A stretch of 62,836 nucleotides of DNA from an uncultured Roseburia sp. (GCA_910587865.1 CAJUNX010000025.1:1-62836), one strand, 5' to 3'. Numbered from the stretch's first letter, positions 8,642-17,155 are shown. Numbers and translations are program-made. Notes: generated by a model not told the origin, from the sequence alone.

Positions 8642-10341
8642 ATGACGAGAGCCTGTGACAATTCGCTGCAGGAAAACGGCTTTTTCCGTGCGGTCAGGAT
8701 CCCCTGTGTCTGGCGGTAAAGCTCACCGGCAAAGATATCTTTTTGCAGAAGCGCGCGTGCGTCGGGGCCAAGGATACGGTCCGCGTCCGCAAGCTTTGTG
8801 AGAACGGGAACCGCAGCGCGCTGTTTCAGCTGTGTCAGCAGGGGGGCGGCGTCACGGCGGAATCCCAGGATGCGGAGCCAGGAAATATAGCCGGCATCCT
8901 GCCCGGCCGTCTCGTCCTCCTTTGTGAGACGAAGCGTCAGATGAAGCAGAATCCGCGCGAGACGTGTGTAGGCCGTCTCGCGCGTTTTATTTTGCGCCAG
9001 AAACGAGGAGACGGAGGTAAAACGATACCGCTGCCGGTACAGACGGTTTGCGACCGCTTCCGTGCAGCCGGCGGTGCCGGAGAGCTCCTGTATGTCCGCA
9101 GACAGGAGACGGTAACCGGTCAGGGCGGAAAAATCGTCCGCATCCAGCAGCGGTTTTTCGCACAGTGCCTGCGAAAGGACCGTGAGAGCAGCGGGGGGCA
9201 TGGAGGCGGCCAGCCGTCCGGCGGTCTCATTGGAAAACGGCGGCATCGCCTGCGGATCCGCGGACAGAGAGGCATCGTCTGCGGACGGCGGAACGGGCAG
9301 CCGCATCCCCGGCCGGCCGGTGCGGTGGGAGAGCAAAAGCTGTCGGATCGCGGAGGCGGAGGCGGCGGGAGCCGCCGGCAGAGCGCCGACCCCGGAATCG
9401 CTTCGTCCGACCTCCCGGGAGCCGTCCATGCAGCCGGTGGGGCGGGAGCCGACCCCGGAATCGCTTCGTCCGACCTCCCGGGAGCCGTCCATGCAGTCCA
9501 TCGCTTGAGAGTCGCCCCCGTCGCGGGATCGTCCGCCCGCGCCGGCTCCGTTCAGGCAGTCAGTCGCTCGAAAGCCGCCCCCGGCATCGCATCGTCCGTC
9601 CGCGCCGGATCCGGTCATGCAGTCCTCCGCATAAATCTGCGTGTCGTGGTAAGCCGCTCCTTTCCGCTCCAGCACAAACGGGCGGATCCGCGACGGATAT
9701 TTCTTTAATGCTTTCAGATACTCGATCGCGAGAATATTGTTGGGACTTCGCAGGACGTCCGTGATCTGTCGGATGTCTGCGGGGAAGGGCTGTCCGCAGC
9801 CGGCCCCCCGTTCGGAGCTGCAGCCGGGCTCACGTTTCGCGTCATTGTCCGGCAGCCAGGCAGTGTCTCTGCCTGCCCGGGCATCTGCCATGAAGGCCGC
9901 GACGGCCGCTTCGCGGGCCGCCGCAAATCCCATTCCGCGTTTCAGGCCGGCAGAGAGCGCGGCGCGGAATGCGGGGGGTTCTTCTGTCAGGATATCCGCG
10001 ATTGCAAAGAGCAGCGGCAAATCGGCGGTCTCCGCGCCGAAACAGAGCAGATCCACACAGCCGGTCTTCTGAAGCAGAAGAACGCCGGCCGTTGCAAAAT
10101 CCTCCGCGGAGGCGGTCGACCAGAGAACCGGCAGACCGATGATGAGATCCGCGCCGCAGGCGAGCGCCATGCGTGCGCGCGTATGTTTGTCAAGGATAGC
10201 GGGAGCGCCCCGCTGGACGAAATCGCCGCTCATGGCGACGATGATATAATCGGCGCCCGTCTGACGGCGGACCGTCTCGATCTGATAAGCGTGGCCGTTG
10301 TGGAACGGATTATATTCTGCAATGATTCCGACGGTTTTCAT
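8596..10341 (-). CDS. tmcAL: tRNA(Met) cytidine acetate ligase, with large in-frame repeat insertion
   Basis: TmcAL (YlbM family) uses ATP and acetate to acetylate the wobble cytidine of elongator tRNA-Met. The nucleotidyltransferase signature is at the N-terminus (GIIAEYNPFHNGH), followed by MSGDFVQRGAPAI, GADLIIGLPV, the conserved LRSPNNILAIEYLKAL and SASAIRQLL. At 581 residues it is about 150-170 longer than usual. Most of the excess is a Gly/Asp/Arg/Ser-rich segment at about residues 236-326, between RKGAAYHDT and SASAIR, built from tandem repeats (see 9386-9496). A shorter extra piece lies at about 152-190. The frame is open throughout, so the insert is probably tolerated as a loop, but activity is unproven. 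ATG follows an AAAGGAA site. Confidence 0.9.
   Translation of the reverse strand: MKTVGIIAEYNPFHNGHAYQIETVRRQTGADYIIVAMSGDFVQRGAPAILDKHTRARMALACGADLIIGLPVLWSTASAEDFATAGVLLLQKTGCVDLLCFGAETADLPLLFAIADILTEEPPAFRAALSAGLKRGMGFAAAREAAVAAFMADARAGRDTAWLPDNDAKREPGCSSERGAGCGQPFPADIRQITDVLRSPNNILAIEYLKALKKYPSRIRPFVLERKGAAYHDTQIYAEDCMTGSGADGRCDAGGGFRATDCLNGAGAGGRSRDGGDSQAMDCMDGSREVGRSDSGVGSRPTGCMDGSREVGRSDSGVGALPAAPAASASAIRQLLLSHRTGRPGMRLPVPPSADDASLSADPQAMPPFSNETAGRLAASMPPAALTVLSQALCEKPLLDADDFSALTGYRLLSADIQELSGTAGCTEAVANRLYRQRYRFTSVSSFLAQNKTRETAYTRLARILLHLTLRLTKEDETAGQDAGYISWLRILGFRRDAAPLLTQLKQRAAVPVLTKLADADRILGPDARALLQKDIFAGELYRQTQGILTARKKPFSCSELSQALVIYEDPAGAKAGSPGI
9386..9496. repeat. 63-bp period tandem repeat inside tmcAL
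   Basis: A 48-base block at 9386-9433 recurs identically at 9449-9496. Diverged units continue to about 9625 (GTCCGCCCGCGCCGG / GTCCGTCCGCGCCGG). The period is a multiple of three, so copy-number changes would keep the frame. It encodes the repeated CMDGSREVGRSDSGVG peptide. Confidence 0.9.
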
Positions 10342-10386
10342 GAAATTCCTTTCTGTTACAGGCAGGGTACTATGGTCTGTTGTTAC

Positions 10387-10392
10387 CTATTA
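10387..10392 (-). promoter_or_regulatory. Candidate -10 box for tmcAL
   Basis: On the minus strand TATAAT lies about 45 bases upstream of the tmcAL start. No good -35 is found at 16-18 bases. The 177-base gap to the divergent MATE gene otherwise shows nothing clear. Confidence 0.35.
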
Positions 10393-10518
10393 TAATCCCT
10401 TTTTTCGCAAAATACTACTTTGAATCAGAATCCTGTTGCACTTTCCGGAGAGAAGTAGTAAGCTACGGAATAACGGCCAGAACATGGCATGGAAATGTTT
10501 GACATTAGGAGGAGTGAA

Positions 10519-11892
10519 ATGAGGACAAAAGAGACGGCCGCGTTGGACCGGGAGAATAAAATCACGGAGGGTGTGATCTGGAAACAGCTGCTGCTGTTCT
10601 TTTTTCCGATTTTGTTCGGAACCTTTTTTCAGCAGCTGTACAATGCGGCGGATGCGATGATTGTCGGGCGTTTTGTGGGCAAGGAGGCGCTCTCGGCAGT
10701 GGGGGGCGGCACGGGAACCGTGATCAATCTGCTGGTCGGTTTTTTTGTGGGGCTCTCGGGCGGTGCATCGATCGTGATTGCGCAGTATTACGGCGCGAAG
10801 CGCAGGGAAATGGTGGATTATGCGGTGCACACCGCGATCGCTTTCTGTCTGGCCGGCGGCATCGTGATGATGGCGGTCGGGATCTTTGCCGCGCCTGCGG
10901 TGCTGCGCGCGATGAACACGCCGGAGGATGTACTCGGGCCAGCGGTGCTCTACATACGGATTTATTTTGCGGGGATTATCGGAAACCTGATTTACAATGT
11001 CGGGTCGGCGATCCTGCGCGCGGTCGGCGATTCGAAACGACCGCTGTATTTTCTGATTGTCAGCTGCCTGACGAATATCGGGCTTGATATTCTTCTCGTG
11101 GTCGTGTTTCGATTCGGCGTGGCGGGCGCTGCGGTCGCGACAATTGTCTCGCAGGCGCTGAGCGCCGTGCTTGTCATCCTTGCCCTGATGCGGACCGATG
11201 ATATGTATCATCTGAACCTGCGCCGGATCGGATTTGACAAAAGGATGCTGGGCCGCATTGTCCGGCTCGGTTTTCCGACCGGCCTGCAGTCCGTGCTGTA
11301 CGGCCTGTCGAATATCGTGATCCAGACCGCGATCAACGGGCAGGGGACGGATACCGTGGCGGCGTGGACGGCATACGCCAAACAGGACGCCATGTTCTGG
11401 ATGATCGTCAATGCGTTCGGGATCTCCGTCACGACATTTGCAGGACAGAATTTCGGCGCCGGCAAACCGGAACGGGTGAAAAAAGGAATGTGGAGCTGCC
11501 TCGGCATGTGTGCGGGCACGGCGGTGTTTCTTTCCGTGGTGATGTGCACGGCGTGCCCCTGGCTGTACCGGGTGTTTACGACGGATGCGCAGGTGATTCG
11601 GATCGGCATTCAGATGACGCTGTTTATCTCGCCCACCTACCTGACCTATGTCTGCGTCGAGGTGATCTCCGGTGCGCTGCGGGGAATCGGGGACTGCTGG
11701 ATTCCCACGCTGATCTGCCTGGCCGGCGTGTGTATCATCCGCATCGCGTGGATTTCGCTCGCAGTGCCTCTGCGCCCGGATATCTACACGATTATGTTCA
11801 GCTATCCGCTGACCTGGGTCATCACAAGTCTGCTGTTTGTGGGATACTACTTTTTATACGGAAGGAAACGGCTCGCGGCGGCTGAAGCCTGA
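10519..11892 (+). CDS. MATE-family multidrug/toxin efflux transporter
   Basis: This 457-residue integral membrane protein has about twelve hydrophobic segments and the two-fold MATE repeat. It starts with VIWKQLLLFFFPILFGTFFQQLYNAAD-type sequence, followed by MIVGRFVGKEALSAVG and GLSGGASIVIAQYYGAK; the second half begins at LGRIVRLGFPTGLQS. MATE proteins export cationic drugs or metabolites by Na+ or H+ antiport; the substrate cannot be read from sequence. ATG 10519 is chosen because AGGAGG (10507-10512) is six bases upstream; an earlier in-frame ATG at 10489 lacks one. It stands alone, divergent from tmcAL, and a hairpin at 11902-11940 follows it. Confidence 0.92.
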   Translation: MRTKETAALDRENKITEGVIWKQLLLFFFPILFGTFFQQLYNAADAMIVGRFVGKEALSAVGGGTGTVINLLVGFFVGLSGGASIVIAQYYGAKRREMVDYAVHTAIAFCLAGGIVMMAVGIFAAPAVLRAMNTPEDVLGPAVLYIRIYFAGIIGNLIYNVGSAILRAVGDSKRPLYFLIVSCLTNIGLDILLVVVFRFGVAGAAVATIVSQALSAVLVILALMRTDDMYHLNLRRIGFDKRMLGRIVRLGFPTGLQSVLYGLSNIVIQTAINGQGTDTVAAWTAYAKQDAMFWMIVNAFGISVTTFAGQNFGAGKPERVKKGMWSCLGMCAGTAVFLSVVMCTACPWLYRVFTTDAQVIRIGIQMTLFISPTYLTYVCVEVISGALRGIGDCWIPTLICLAGVCIIRIAWISLAVPLRPDIYTIMFSYPLTWVITSLLFVGYYFLYGRKRLAAAEA

Positions 11893-11901
11893 TGTCTGCA
11901 C

Positions 11902-11940
11902 AAACGGTGAGAGACGGCCCCGCGACGAGGCCGCCCGTTT
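11902..11940 (+). terminator. Hairpin after the MATE gene, probable terminator
   Basis: AAACGG...GGCC pairs with GGCC...CCGTTT, starting 10 bases after the stop codon, followed by a short CCTT. The U-tract is weak, so termination efficiency is uncertain. Confidence 0.5.
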
Positions 11941-12068
11941 CCTTAGAACGCCGCCCCGCATCTGCGGGAGAACGTGCGCTGCCAGACGGCTGCCCGCACC
12001 CGTGTTCTGACCAAACGCGGCGCAGGCCGGGGCGGGGGGAAAACGGCGTAAAATTGAGAAGAAAGGGC

Positions 12069-12097
12069 TTGTATACAGGAAAAATCTGGCGTATACT
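12069..12097 (+). promoter_or_regulatory. Sigma-A promoter for ackA
   Basis: TTGTAT (12069-12074), a 17-base spacer and TATACT (12092-12097). The transcript would carry a leader of about 125 bases containing the perfect hairpin at 12133-12177. Confidence 0.7.
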
Positions 12098-12132
12098 GAA
12101 TCTATATGCATACGGGATAAAACCGGCGGAAA

Positions 12133-12177
12133 TTCCGGTCCGGGGAGGGCGGAGGATATCCCGTCCCCGGACCGGAA
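12133..12177 (+). promoter_or_regulatory. Perfect 14-bp hairpin in the ackA leader
   Basis: TTCCGGTCCGGGGA (12133-12146) is perfectly complementary to TCCCCGGACCGGAA (12164-12177), with a 17-base loop. It has no following U-tract, so it is not a simple terminator. It may act as a leader stabiliser or protein-binding site. A six-codon ATG-TAA reading frame (12207-12227) overlaps the ackA ribosome binding site and may be accidental. Confidence 0.6.
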
Positions 12178-12229
12178 GGAGACCCGGACGCAGAGGTGAT
12201 ATCCGTATGAAGAAAAGGAGAGGATAAGT

Positions 12230-13420
12230 ATGAATGTATTAGTGGTGAACTGCGGCAGCTCTTCCCTGAAGTATCAGCTGATCGATTCGGAGAGCGAGGC
12301 TGTGCTGGCAAAAGGATTGTGTGAGCGGATCGGGATCGACGGCAGGCTGGTCTATCAGAAGAGCGGGCTGGATAAGGAGATCACGGAGGCGGATATGCCG
12401 ACCCACAAGCAGGCGATTCAGATGGTGCTTGACGCGCTTGTAAATCCGTCGACCGGAGCGTTAAAGAGCCTGTCCGAGATTGATGCAGTGGGACACCGCG
12501 TCGTGCACGGCGGTGAGAAGTTTGCCTGTTCCACCGTGCTCACAGAAGAGGTGCTGTCCGTCGTGGAGGAGTGCAACGATCTCGCACCGCTTCACAATCC
12601 GGCCAACCTGATCGGGATCGCCGCGTGTAAGGAGCTGATGCCGGACGTGCCGATGGTGGGTGTTTTTGACACGGCATTTCATCAGACGATGCCGAAAAAA
12701 GCGTATCTCTACGGTCTGCCGTATGAGTACTATGAAAAGTACAAGGTCAGAAGATACGGGTTCCACGGGACGAGTCACAGCTTTGTGTCGAAGCGCACGG
12801 CGGAATTTTTAGGGATGGACCTGAAGCAGTCGAAAATCATCGTCGCGCATCTCGGCAACGGCGCATCGATCAGCGCCGTGTTAAACGGGGACTGTGTGGA
12901 CACTTCCATGGGACTAACGCCGTTAGAGGGACTCGTGATGGGGACGCGGTCCGGCGATATCGATCCGGCGATCATGGAATTTATCGCGAAAAAAGAGAAC
13001 CTGGACATCGAGGGAGTGATGAACGTTCTGAATAAGAAATCCGGCGTGCAGGGTCTCTCCCGGCTTTCCAGCGATTTCCGTGATCTCGAGGCGGCTTATG
13101 ATGAGGGAAATGAGCTGGCGATCAACGCGATTGAGGTCTTCTCCTACCGTGTTGCGAAATACATCGGATCCTACGTCGCGGCGATGAACGGCGTGGACGC
13201 GATCGCGTTTACGGCGGGGATCGGCGAGAATACACAGATCGTGCGCAGCAAGGTGCTCGAGTACCTGGGATATCTCGGGATTTCCCTGGATGCGGAGGCC
13301 AATGTGGTCCGCGGGGAGGAGCGGGTGATCTCCACGCCGGATTCAAAGGTAAAGGTCTGTGTGATTCCGACAAACGAGGAGCTTGCAATCGCGCGGGAGA
13401 CGGTTGCGCTGGTGAAGTAA
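12230..13420 (+). CDS. ackA: Acetate kinase
   Basis: This 396-residue enzyme interconverts acetyl phosphate plus ADP with acetate plus ATP, the substrate-level phosphorylation step of mixed fermentation. ASKHA-fold landmarks are present: NVLVVNCGSSSLKYQL at the N-terminus, GHRVVHGGEKF, VFDTAFHQTMP, RYGFHGTSHS, IIVAHLGNGAS, MGLTPLEGLVMGTRSGDIDP and FTAGIGENTQIVR with the ATP-binding glycines. The length is exactly that of the family. ATG 12230 has AGGAGAGG upstream. The usual partner pta is not next to it; the gene has its own promoter and is followed by an independent promoter for yceD-rpmF. Confidence 0.98.
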   Translation: MNVLVVNCGSSSLKYQLIDSESEAVLAKGLCERIGIDGRLVYQKSGLDKEITEADMPTHKQAIQMVLDALVNPSTGALKSLSEIDAVGHRVVHGGEKFACSTVLTEEVLSVVEECNDLAPLHNPANLIGIAACKELMPDVPMVGVFDTAFHQTMPKKAYLYGLPYEYYEKYKVRRYGFHGTSHSFVSKRTAEFLGMDLKQSKIIVAHLGNGASISAVLNGDCVDTSMGLTPLEGLVMGTRSGDIDPAIMEFIAKKENLDIEGVMNVLNKKSGVQGLSRLSSDFRDLEAAYDEGNELAINAIEVFSYRVAKYIGSYVAAMNGVDAIAFTAGIGENTQIVRSKVLEYLGYLGISLDAEANVVRGEERVISTPDSKVKVCVIPTNEELAIARETVALVK

Positions 13421-13429
13421 AAAAAGACA

Positions 13430-13458
13430 TTGACAAACAAAACCGGCATATGTATAAT
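13430..13458 (+). promoter_or_regulatory. Near-perfect sigma-A promoter for yceD-rpmF
   Basis: TTGACA (13430-13435), 17-base spacer, TATAAT (13453-13458) with an extended TG. It is one of the strongest promoters in the window and suits a ribosomal protein gene. Confidence 0.92.
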
Positions 13459-13505
13459 TGTCTAGGTGTAAATCGTCTGCCTGTGCAGGGATGAAGGAGA
13501 GAGCC

Positions 13506-14114
13506 ATGCTGATTGATATTTCGGATATTGTTTTTGGCGAACAGACGGAGATGACAAAAGCGGTTCCGATCGGGCTTACAGCTTTTGTCTCGAAGCTTGG
13601 CGAATTCCCCATCACAAGGAAGACGCCGCTGGAATTACAGATCACCCATCTGGAGGATCAGAGATTCCGGATCTGCGGACATGCAGACCTTTCGGTATCG
13701 ATTCCCTGCAGCCGCTGCCTCACCGGGGTACCCACAGAGATTCATCCTGTCATCGACAGGACGTTTCAGGTCAGGGGTTCGCTTGTGATCGAGGAGGACG
13801 GCAGTGCGGGAGAGGGCGCCGGGATGTGGGACGGCGCGGGACCGGATGAGGAGCCGCCGGGCGTCGCGGAAGCGTCAGAGCCGGGTGAGTCGCCGGATTA
13901 TCTGGATGGCTGGAAGCTGGATTCCGACCGGCTGATCTATGGGGAGATCCTCATGGAGTGGCCGATGAAGGTTTTGTGCAGAGCGGACTGCAGAGGGATC
14001 TGCAGCGTATGCGGCGCGGACCTGAATCAGGGAGAGTGCGGCTGTCAGAGGACGGCGCCGGATCCGAGAATGGCGGCAATACAGGATATCTTTAATAAAT
14101 TTAAGGAGGTGTGA
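13506..14114 (+). CDS. yceD: YceD/DUF177 family protein
   Basis: A 202-residue protein encoded just upstream of rpmF, the usual arrangement of DUF177 genes; family members have been tied to ribosomal RNA or ribosome biogenesis. Visible marks: IPCSRCLTGV at mid-protein and a C-terminal cysteine cluster (CRADCRGICSVCG, GECGCQ) that could bind zinc. Between the core and the C-terminus lies an unusually long acidic, Gly/Pro-rich stretch (about residues 97-135), similar in character to the inserts in other enzymes here. ATG 13506 has AAGGAGAG five bases upstream; earlier in-frame starts lack one. rpmF follows after three bases. Confidence 0.85.
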   Translation: MLIDISDIVFGEQTEMTKAVPIGLTAFVSKLGEFPITRKTPLELQITHLEDQRFRICGHADLSVSIPCSRCLTGVPTEIHPVIDRTFQVRGSLVIEEDGSAGEGAGMWDGAGPDEEPPGVAEASEPGESPDYLDGWKLDSDRLIYGEILMEWPMKVLCRADCRGICSVCGADLNQGECGCQRTAPDPRMAAIQDIFNKFKEV

Positions 14115-14117
14115 GAA

Positions 14118-14297
14118 ATGTCAATCTGTCCGAAGAACAAATCTTCCAAGGGAAGAAGAGATAGAAGAAGAGCGAACTGGAAAATGACCGCTCCGACGCT
14201 GGTGAAGTGCAGCAAGTGCGGAGAGTTCATGATTCCGCACAGAGTGTGCAAAAATTGTGGCTCTTACAATAAAAAAGAGATTATTCCGCAGGATTAA
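14118..14297 (+). CDS. rpmF: 50S ribosomal protein L32
   Basis: A 59-residue basic protein starting MSICPKNKSSKGRRDRRRA, the typical L32 N-terminus. It contains a zinc ribbon, CSKCG then CKNCGSY (two CxxC pairs), so it is the zinc-binding version. AAGGAGGTG lies just upstream of ATG 14118, and the gene sits three bases after yceD in one transcription unit. An intrinsic terminator follows at 14316-14341. Confidence 0.97.
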   Translation: MSICPKNKSSKGRRDRRRANWKMTAPTLVKCSKCGEFMIPHRVCKNCGSYNKKEIIPQD

Positions 14298-14315
14298 TCT
14301 GACAAGGTGTAGAGA

Positions 14316-14341
14316 GGGAGCTGTCCTGGGACAGCCCCTTT
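14316..14341 (+). terminator. Intrinsic terminator of yceD-rpmF
   Basis: GGGAGCTGTCC pairs with GGACAGCCCC around a two-base TG centre, followed by TTTC. Position and shape fit Rho-independent termination. Confidence 0.75.
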
Positions 14342-14416
14342 CACATAAGCCCGCCCCGACCGGCTGCCGGTGCGGCGGTCTGCGGCGTTTTGAGACGGAG
14401 GATTTCTATATATAAT

Positions 14417-14947
14417 ATGAATGCACTGATCGTTGTGGATATGCAGAATGATTTTATTGACGGGTCGCTGGGAACGCCGGAGGCGCAGCGGATCGTGGCG
14501 AGAGTGGCGGAGAAAATCGCCGGGTTTGACGGGATTGTGATCTGCACGCGGGATACGCACGGGGCGGATTATCTGGATACGCTGGAAGGGAAGAACCTCC
14601 CGGTTGCGCATTGTATCCGGGGCACAGACGGACACAGCCTGCACGCGGATATTCGTGCTGCCTGCGAAAAAAAGGGCGCGGTGTACGTGGACAAGCCAGC
14701 GTTCGGCTCGCCGGAGCTTGCGGCGGTTCTGCGGGAGCGCGCGGCGGATGCTTTGGAATCCATCGAGCTGGCCGGGCTCTGTACGGATATCTGCGTGATT
14801 TCCAACGCGCTGCTGTTAAAAGCGTTTTTCCCGGAGACGCCGGTTTTTGTGGATGCTTCGTGCTGTGCGGGCGTGACGCCGGAGAGCCATGAAAACGCGC
14901 TGGATGCGATGCGGATGTGTCAGATAGTGATCACGGACGGGGAATAG
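14417..14947 (+). CDS. Isochorismatase-like cysteine hydrolase (nicotinamidase-related)
   Basis: 176 residues. The isochorismatase-fold triad is visible: Asp in ALIVVDMQNDF, Lys in VDKPAFGS and Cys in LAGLCTDICVISN. The PVAHCIRGTDGH stretch resembles nicotinamidases, which convert nicotinamide to nicotinate in NAD salvage, but the true substrate cannot be fixed from sequence. ATG 14417 is the natural family start; the nearest purine-rich site (ACGGAGG, about 14394-14400) is 16 bases away, which is unusually far. The gene lies after the rpmF terminator, so it needs its own promoter, which was not identified. Confidence 0.85.
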   Translation: MNALIVVDMQNDFIDGSLGTPEAQRIVARVAEKIAGFDGIVICTRDTHGADYLDTLEGKNLPVAHCIRGTDGHSLHADIRAACEKKGAVYVDKPAFGSPELAAVLRERAADALESIELAGLCTDICVISNALLLKAFFPETPVFVDASCCAGVTPESHENALDAMRMCQIVITDGE

Positions 14948-14974
14948 GTTTTGTTCTGACAAAGGAGAGTGGAT

Positions 14975-15628
14975 ATGGGTCAGATCTTTAATATGGACAA
15001 CAAGTTTTTTCAGTTCTTAAACAAGGCGGTGGACTGCGTGGGTTTAAGCGTGCTCTGGCTGCTCTGCTGCGTTCCGGTCGTCACGGCAGGGGCGGCCACG
15101 ACGGCGATGTATTACACGGTGAACAAAGTGATCCGCCACAGCAGAGGATATGTGTGGAGCGAGTTCTGGCATGCGTTTCGGGCGAATTTCAAGCAGTCGA
15201 CGATCGCGTGGCTGATCGTGTTTGCAGCGACGATTTTTATGGCGATGGACTGTTACATTATGTATCAGTTCGCGAAGGCGGGAGAGTCGATCGGAAAGAT
15301 GTTTGTCGTGTTTGTCGTGTTTATCGCTCTGATTCTGATGTGGGGGATTTACCTGTTCCCGTATATCGCGCGCTTTGAAAACGTGACGAAGGCGGTGCTT
15401 AAAAATGCGGGACTGATCGCGATTGCCAATCTGCCGTGGACGCTTCTGTTGTTCGTACTGTACCTGATCTCCGTTTTTGTGGCGTGGCTGATTCCGCCGA
15501 CGATCATGCTTGTTCCGGGTGTGTATATGGTGCTCGCTAATCTTGTTCTGGAGAGGGTGTTCCGCAAATACATGACGGAAGAAGATCTCGCCGCGGAGGA
15601 AGAGAGAAACCGGGAGTATTTTAATTAA
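14975..15628 (+). CDS. YesL-like (DUF624) membrane protein
   Basis: A 217-residue protein with about five transmembrane helices. The start MGQIFNMDNKFFQFLNKAVD followed by a first helix (LSVLWLLCCVPVVTAGAATTAMYY) is characteristic of DUF624/YesL proteins, often found near carbohydrate uptake or polysaccharide genes. Function is unknown. ATG 14975 has AAGGAG at 14962-14967. Here the neighbours are a cysteine hydrolase and plsX, which give no carbohydrate link. Confidence 0.85.
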   Translation: MGQIFNMDNKFFQFLNKAVDCVGLSVLWLLCCVPVVTAGAATTAMYYTVNKVIRHSRGYVWSEFWHAFRANFKQSTIAWLIVFAATIFMAMDCYIMYQFAKAGESIGKMFVVFVVFIALILMWGIYLFPYIARFENVTKAVLKNAGLIAIANLPWTLLLFVLYLISVFVAWLIPPTIMLVPGVYMVLANLVLERVFRKYMTEEDLAAEEERNREYFN

Positions 15629-15726
15629 AACTCCTGTTTTTAGATATTGATTTCTATAGGGACTTATAGTATTCTTTGTTATAGGCGTAAGGGAAAGCCC
15701 GAAACGCGACAGATGGGAGACAGGTT

Positions 15727-16767
15727 ATGCAGCAGAATCAGGATGCCGGCAGAACGAAGGTCGTGCTGGATGCGATGGGAGGAGATTATGCGCCGGCGGA
15801 GCCGGTGAAAGGAGCCGTGGATGCGGTGTGCGCCAGGGAGGATATTGAGGTGATCCTGGTGGGACAGGAGGATGTCGTCCGCGGGGAGCTCTCAAACTAT
15901 TCGTACCCGTCCGGTCAGATTACCGTTGTCCATGCGGAGGAAGTGATCGAGACGGCGGAACCGCCCGTCGCGGCCATCCGCAAGAAGAAGCAGTCCTCCA
16001 TCGTTGTGGGGATGAACCTGGTGAAGCGCAAGGAAGCCGATGCATTTGTATCAGCGGGGAGTTCCGGCGCGGTGCTTGTCGGCGGTCAGGGAATCGTCGG
16101 GAGGATCCGGGGGATTGAGCGTCCGCCTTTGGCGCCGCTGATTCCCACGGAAAAGGGTGTCTCACTGCTCATCGACTGCGGGGCGAACGTGGATGCGAGA
16201 CCGTCCCATCTGGTACAGTTTGCAAGGATGGGGTCTGTTTATATGGAGCACGTGCTCGGCGTGAAGCGGCCGCGGGTAGCGATCGTGAATATCGGCGCGG
16301 AGGAAGAAAAAGGCAATGCGCTGGTGAAGGATACATTTCCTCTTTTGAAGGAATGCACGGATCTCAATTTTGTGGGAAGCATCGAGGCGCGTGAGATTCC
16401 GCGCGGGGAAGCCGATGTCATCGTCTGTGAAGCCTTTGTGGGAAATGTCATTTTAAAGCTTTACGAGGGCTTAAGCGCGACGCTGATCGATGCGATCAAA
16501 AAGGGCATGACGAGTACGTTAAAGAGTAAGATCGGAGCGGCACTTGCCCTGCCGGCGTTAAAAGGCACGTTAAAAAGCTTTGACGCGACGCAGTACGGCG
16601 GTGCGCCGCTGCTCGGGCTGAACGGCCTTGTGGTCAAGACGCATGGCAGCGCGAAGGCGGTGGAGATCACCAATTCGATTTTTCAGTGTGTGACATTTAA
16701 AGAGCAGGACATCAACGGGAGGATCAGAAAAAATATTTTAAGTTCAGCAGAACAGGAAGGAATGTAG
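15727..16767 (+). CDS. plsX: Phosphate acyltransferase PlsX
   Basis: A 346-residue peripheral membrane enzyme that transfers an acyl chain from acyl-ACP to phosphate, giving the acyl-phosphate used by PlsY to start phospholipid synthesis. Landmarks: VVLDAMGGDYAP at the N-terminus, SAGSSGAVLVGGQGIVGRI, RPPLAPLIPT, LLIDCGANVDARP, NIGAEEEKGN and the C-terminal YGGAPLLGLNGLVVKTHG. acpP, which encodes its substrate carrier, starts two bases after the stop, so the two are co-transcribed. The 98-base gap upstream contains no convincing promoter or FapR-type operator. Confidence 0.97.
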   Translation: MQQNQDAGRTKVVLDAMGGDYAPAEPVKGAVDAVCAREDIEVILVGQEDVVRGELSNYSYPSGQITVVHAEEVIETAEPPVAAIRKKKQSSIVVGMNLVKRKEADAFVSAGSSGAVLVGGQGIVGRIRGIERPPLAPLIPTEKGVSLLIDCGANVDARPSHLVQFARMGSVYMEHVLGVKRPRVAIVNIGAEEEKGNALVKDTFPLLKECTDLNFVGSIEAREIPRGEADVIVCEAFVGNVILKLYEGLSATLIDAIKKGMTSTLKSKIGAALALPALKGTLKSFDATQYGGAPLLGLNGLVVKTHGSAKAVEITNSIFQCVTFKEQDINGRIRKNILSSAEQEGM

Positions 16768-16769
16768 GT

Positions 16770-17003
16770 ATGGAATTTGAAAAATTAAAGAAAATCATTG
16801 CAGAAGTGCTGAATGTCGACGAGGAGGAAGTGACGATGGAGTCGACATTTGTGGATGACCTCGGTGCAGATTCCCTTGATATTTTTCAGATTATTATGGG
16901 GATTGAGGAAGAGTTTGATATTGAGATCGCAAATGAGGAAGCGGAACACATTGTGACGGTATCGGATGCTGTGGAAGAGATCAGAAATGCCATAAATGCA
17001 TAA
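16770..17003 (+). CDS. acpP: Acyl carrier protein
   Basis: A 77-residue acidic protein with the phosphopantetheine attachment serine in DDLGADSLDIFQI (Ser in DSL). It carries growing acyl chains for fatty-acid synthesis and supplies PlsX. It is tightly linked to plsX (two-base gap) and ends just before a strong terminator, so plsX-acpP form one unit separate from rnc-smc-ftsY. Confidence 0.97.
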   Translation: MEFEKLKKIIAEVLNVDEEEVTMESTFVDDLGADSLDIFQIIMGIEEEFDIEIANEEAEHIVTVSDAVEEIRNAINA

Positions 17004-17010
17004 GATATTC

Positions 17011-17040
17011 AGGATGAGAGGATGTCCTCTCATCCTTTTT
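17011..17040 (+). terminator. Strong intrinsic terminator after acpP
   Basis: AGGATGAGAGGA and TCCTCTCATCCT are perfect 12-base complements with a TG centre, followed directly by TTTTT. It separates acpP from rnc. Confidence 0.95.
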
Positions 17041-17155
17041 ACATTAAAAGCATTGTTCCGGCAGACGGACAGGACGCGTGTTTACACGCAGGACAGTACG
17101 TCGGTCAGGGACGCTGAGGACTTTTAAACAGACGGCAAATACCCGTGGAGGATGT

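Noticed and set aside
8743..9708. A 321-codon plus-strand frame opposite tmcAL
   Set aside because: It is the antisense of the GC-rich repeat insert; its protein is low-complexity, has no ribosome binding site and conflicts with a well-conserved gene.
10390..11211. A 273-codon minus-strand frame inside the first MATE gene
   Set aside because: Basic, His/Arg-rich translation without motifs, opposite a clear membrane transporter.
15629..15726. FapR-type operator or promoter before plsX
   Set aside because: AT-rich with several TATAGT-like words but no pair at 16-18 base spacing and no clear palindrome.
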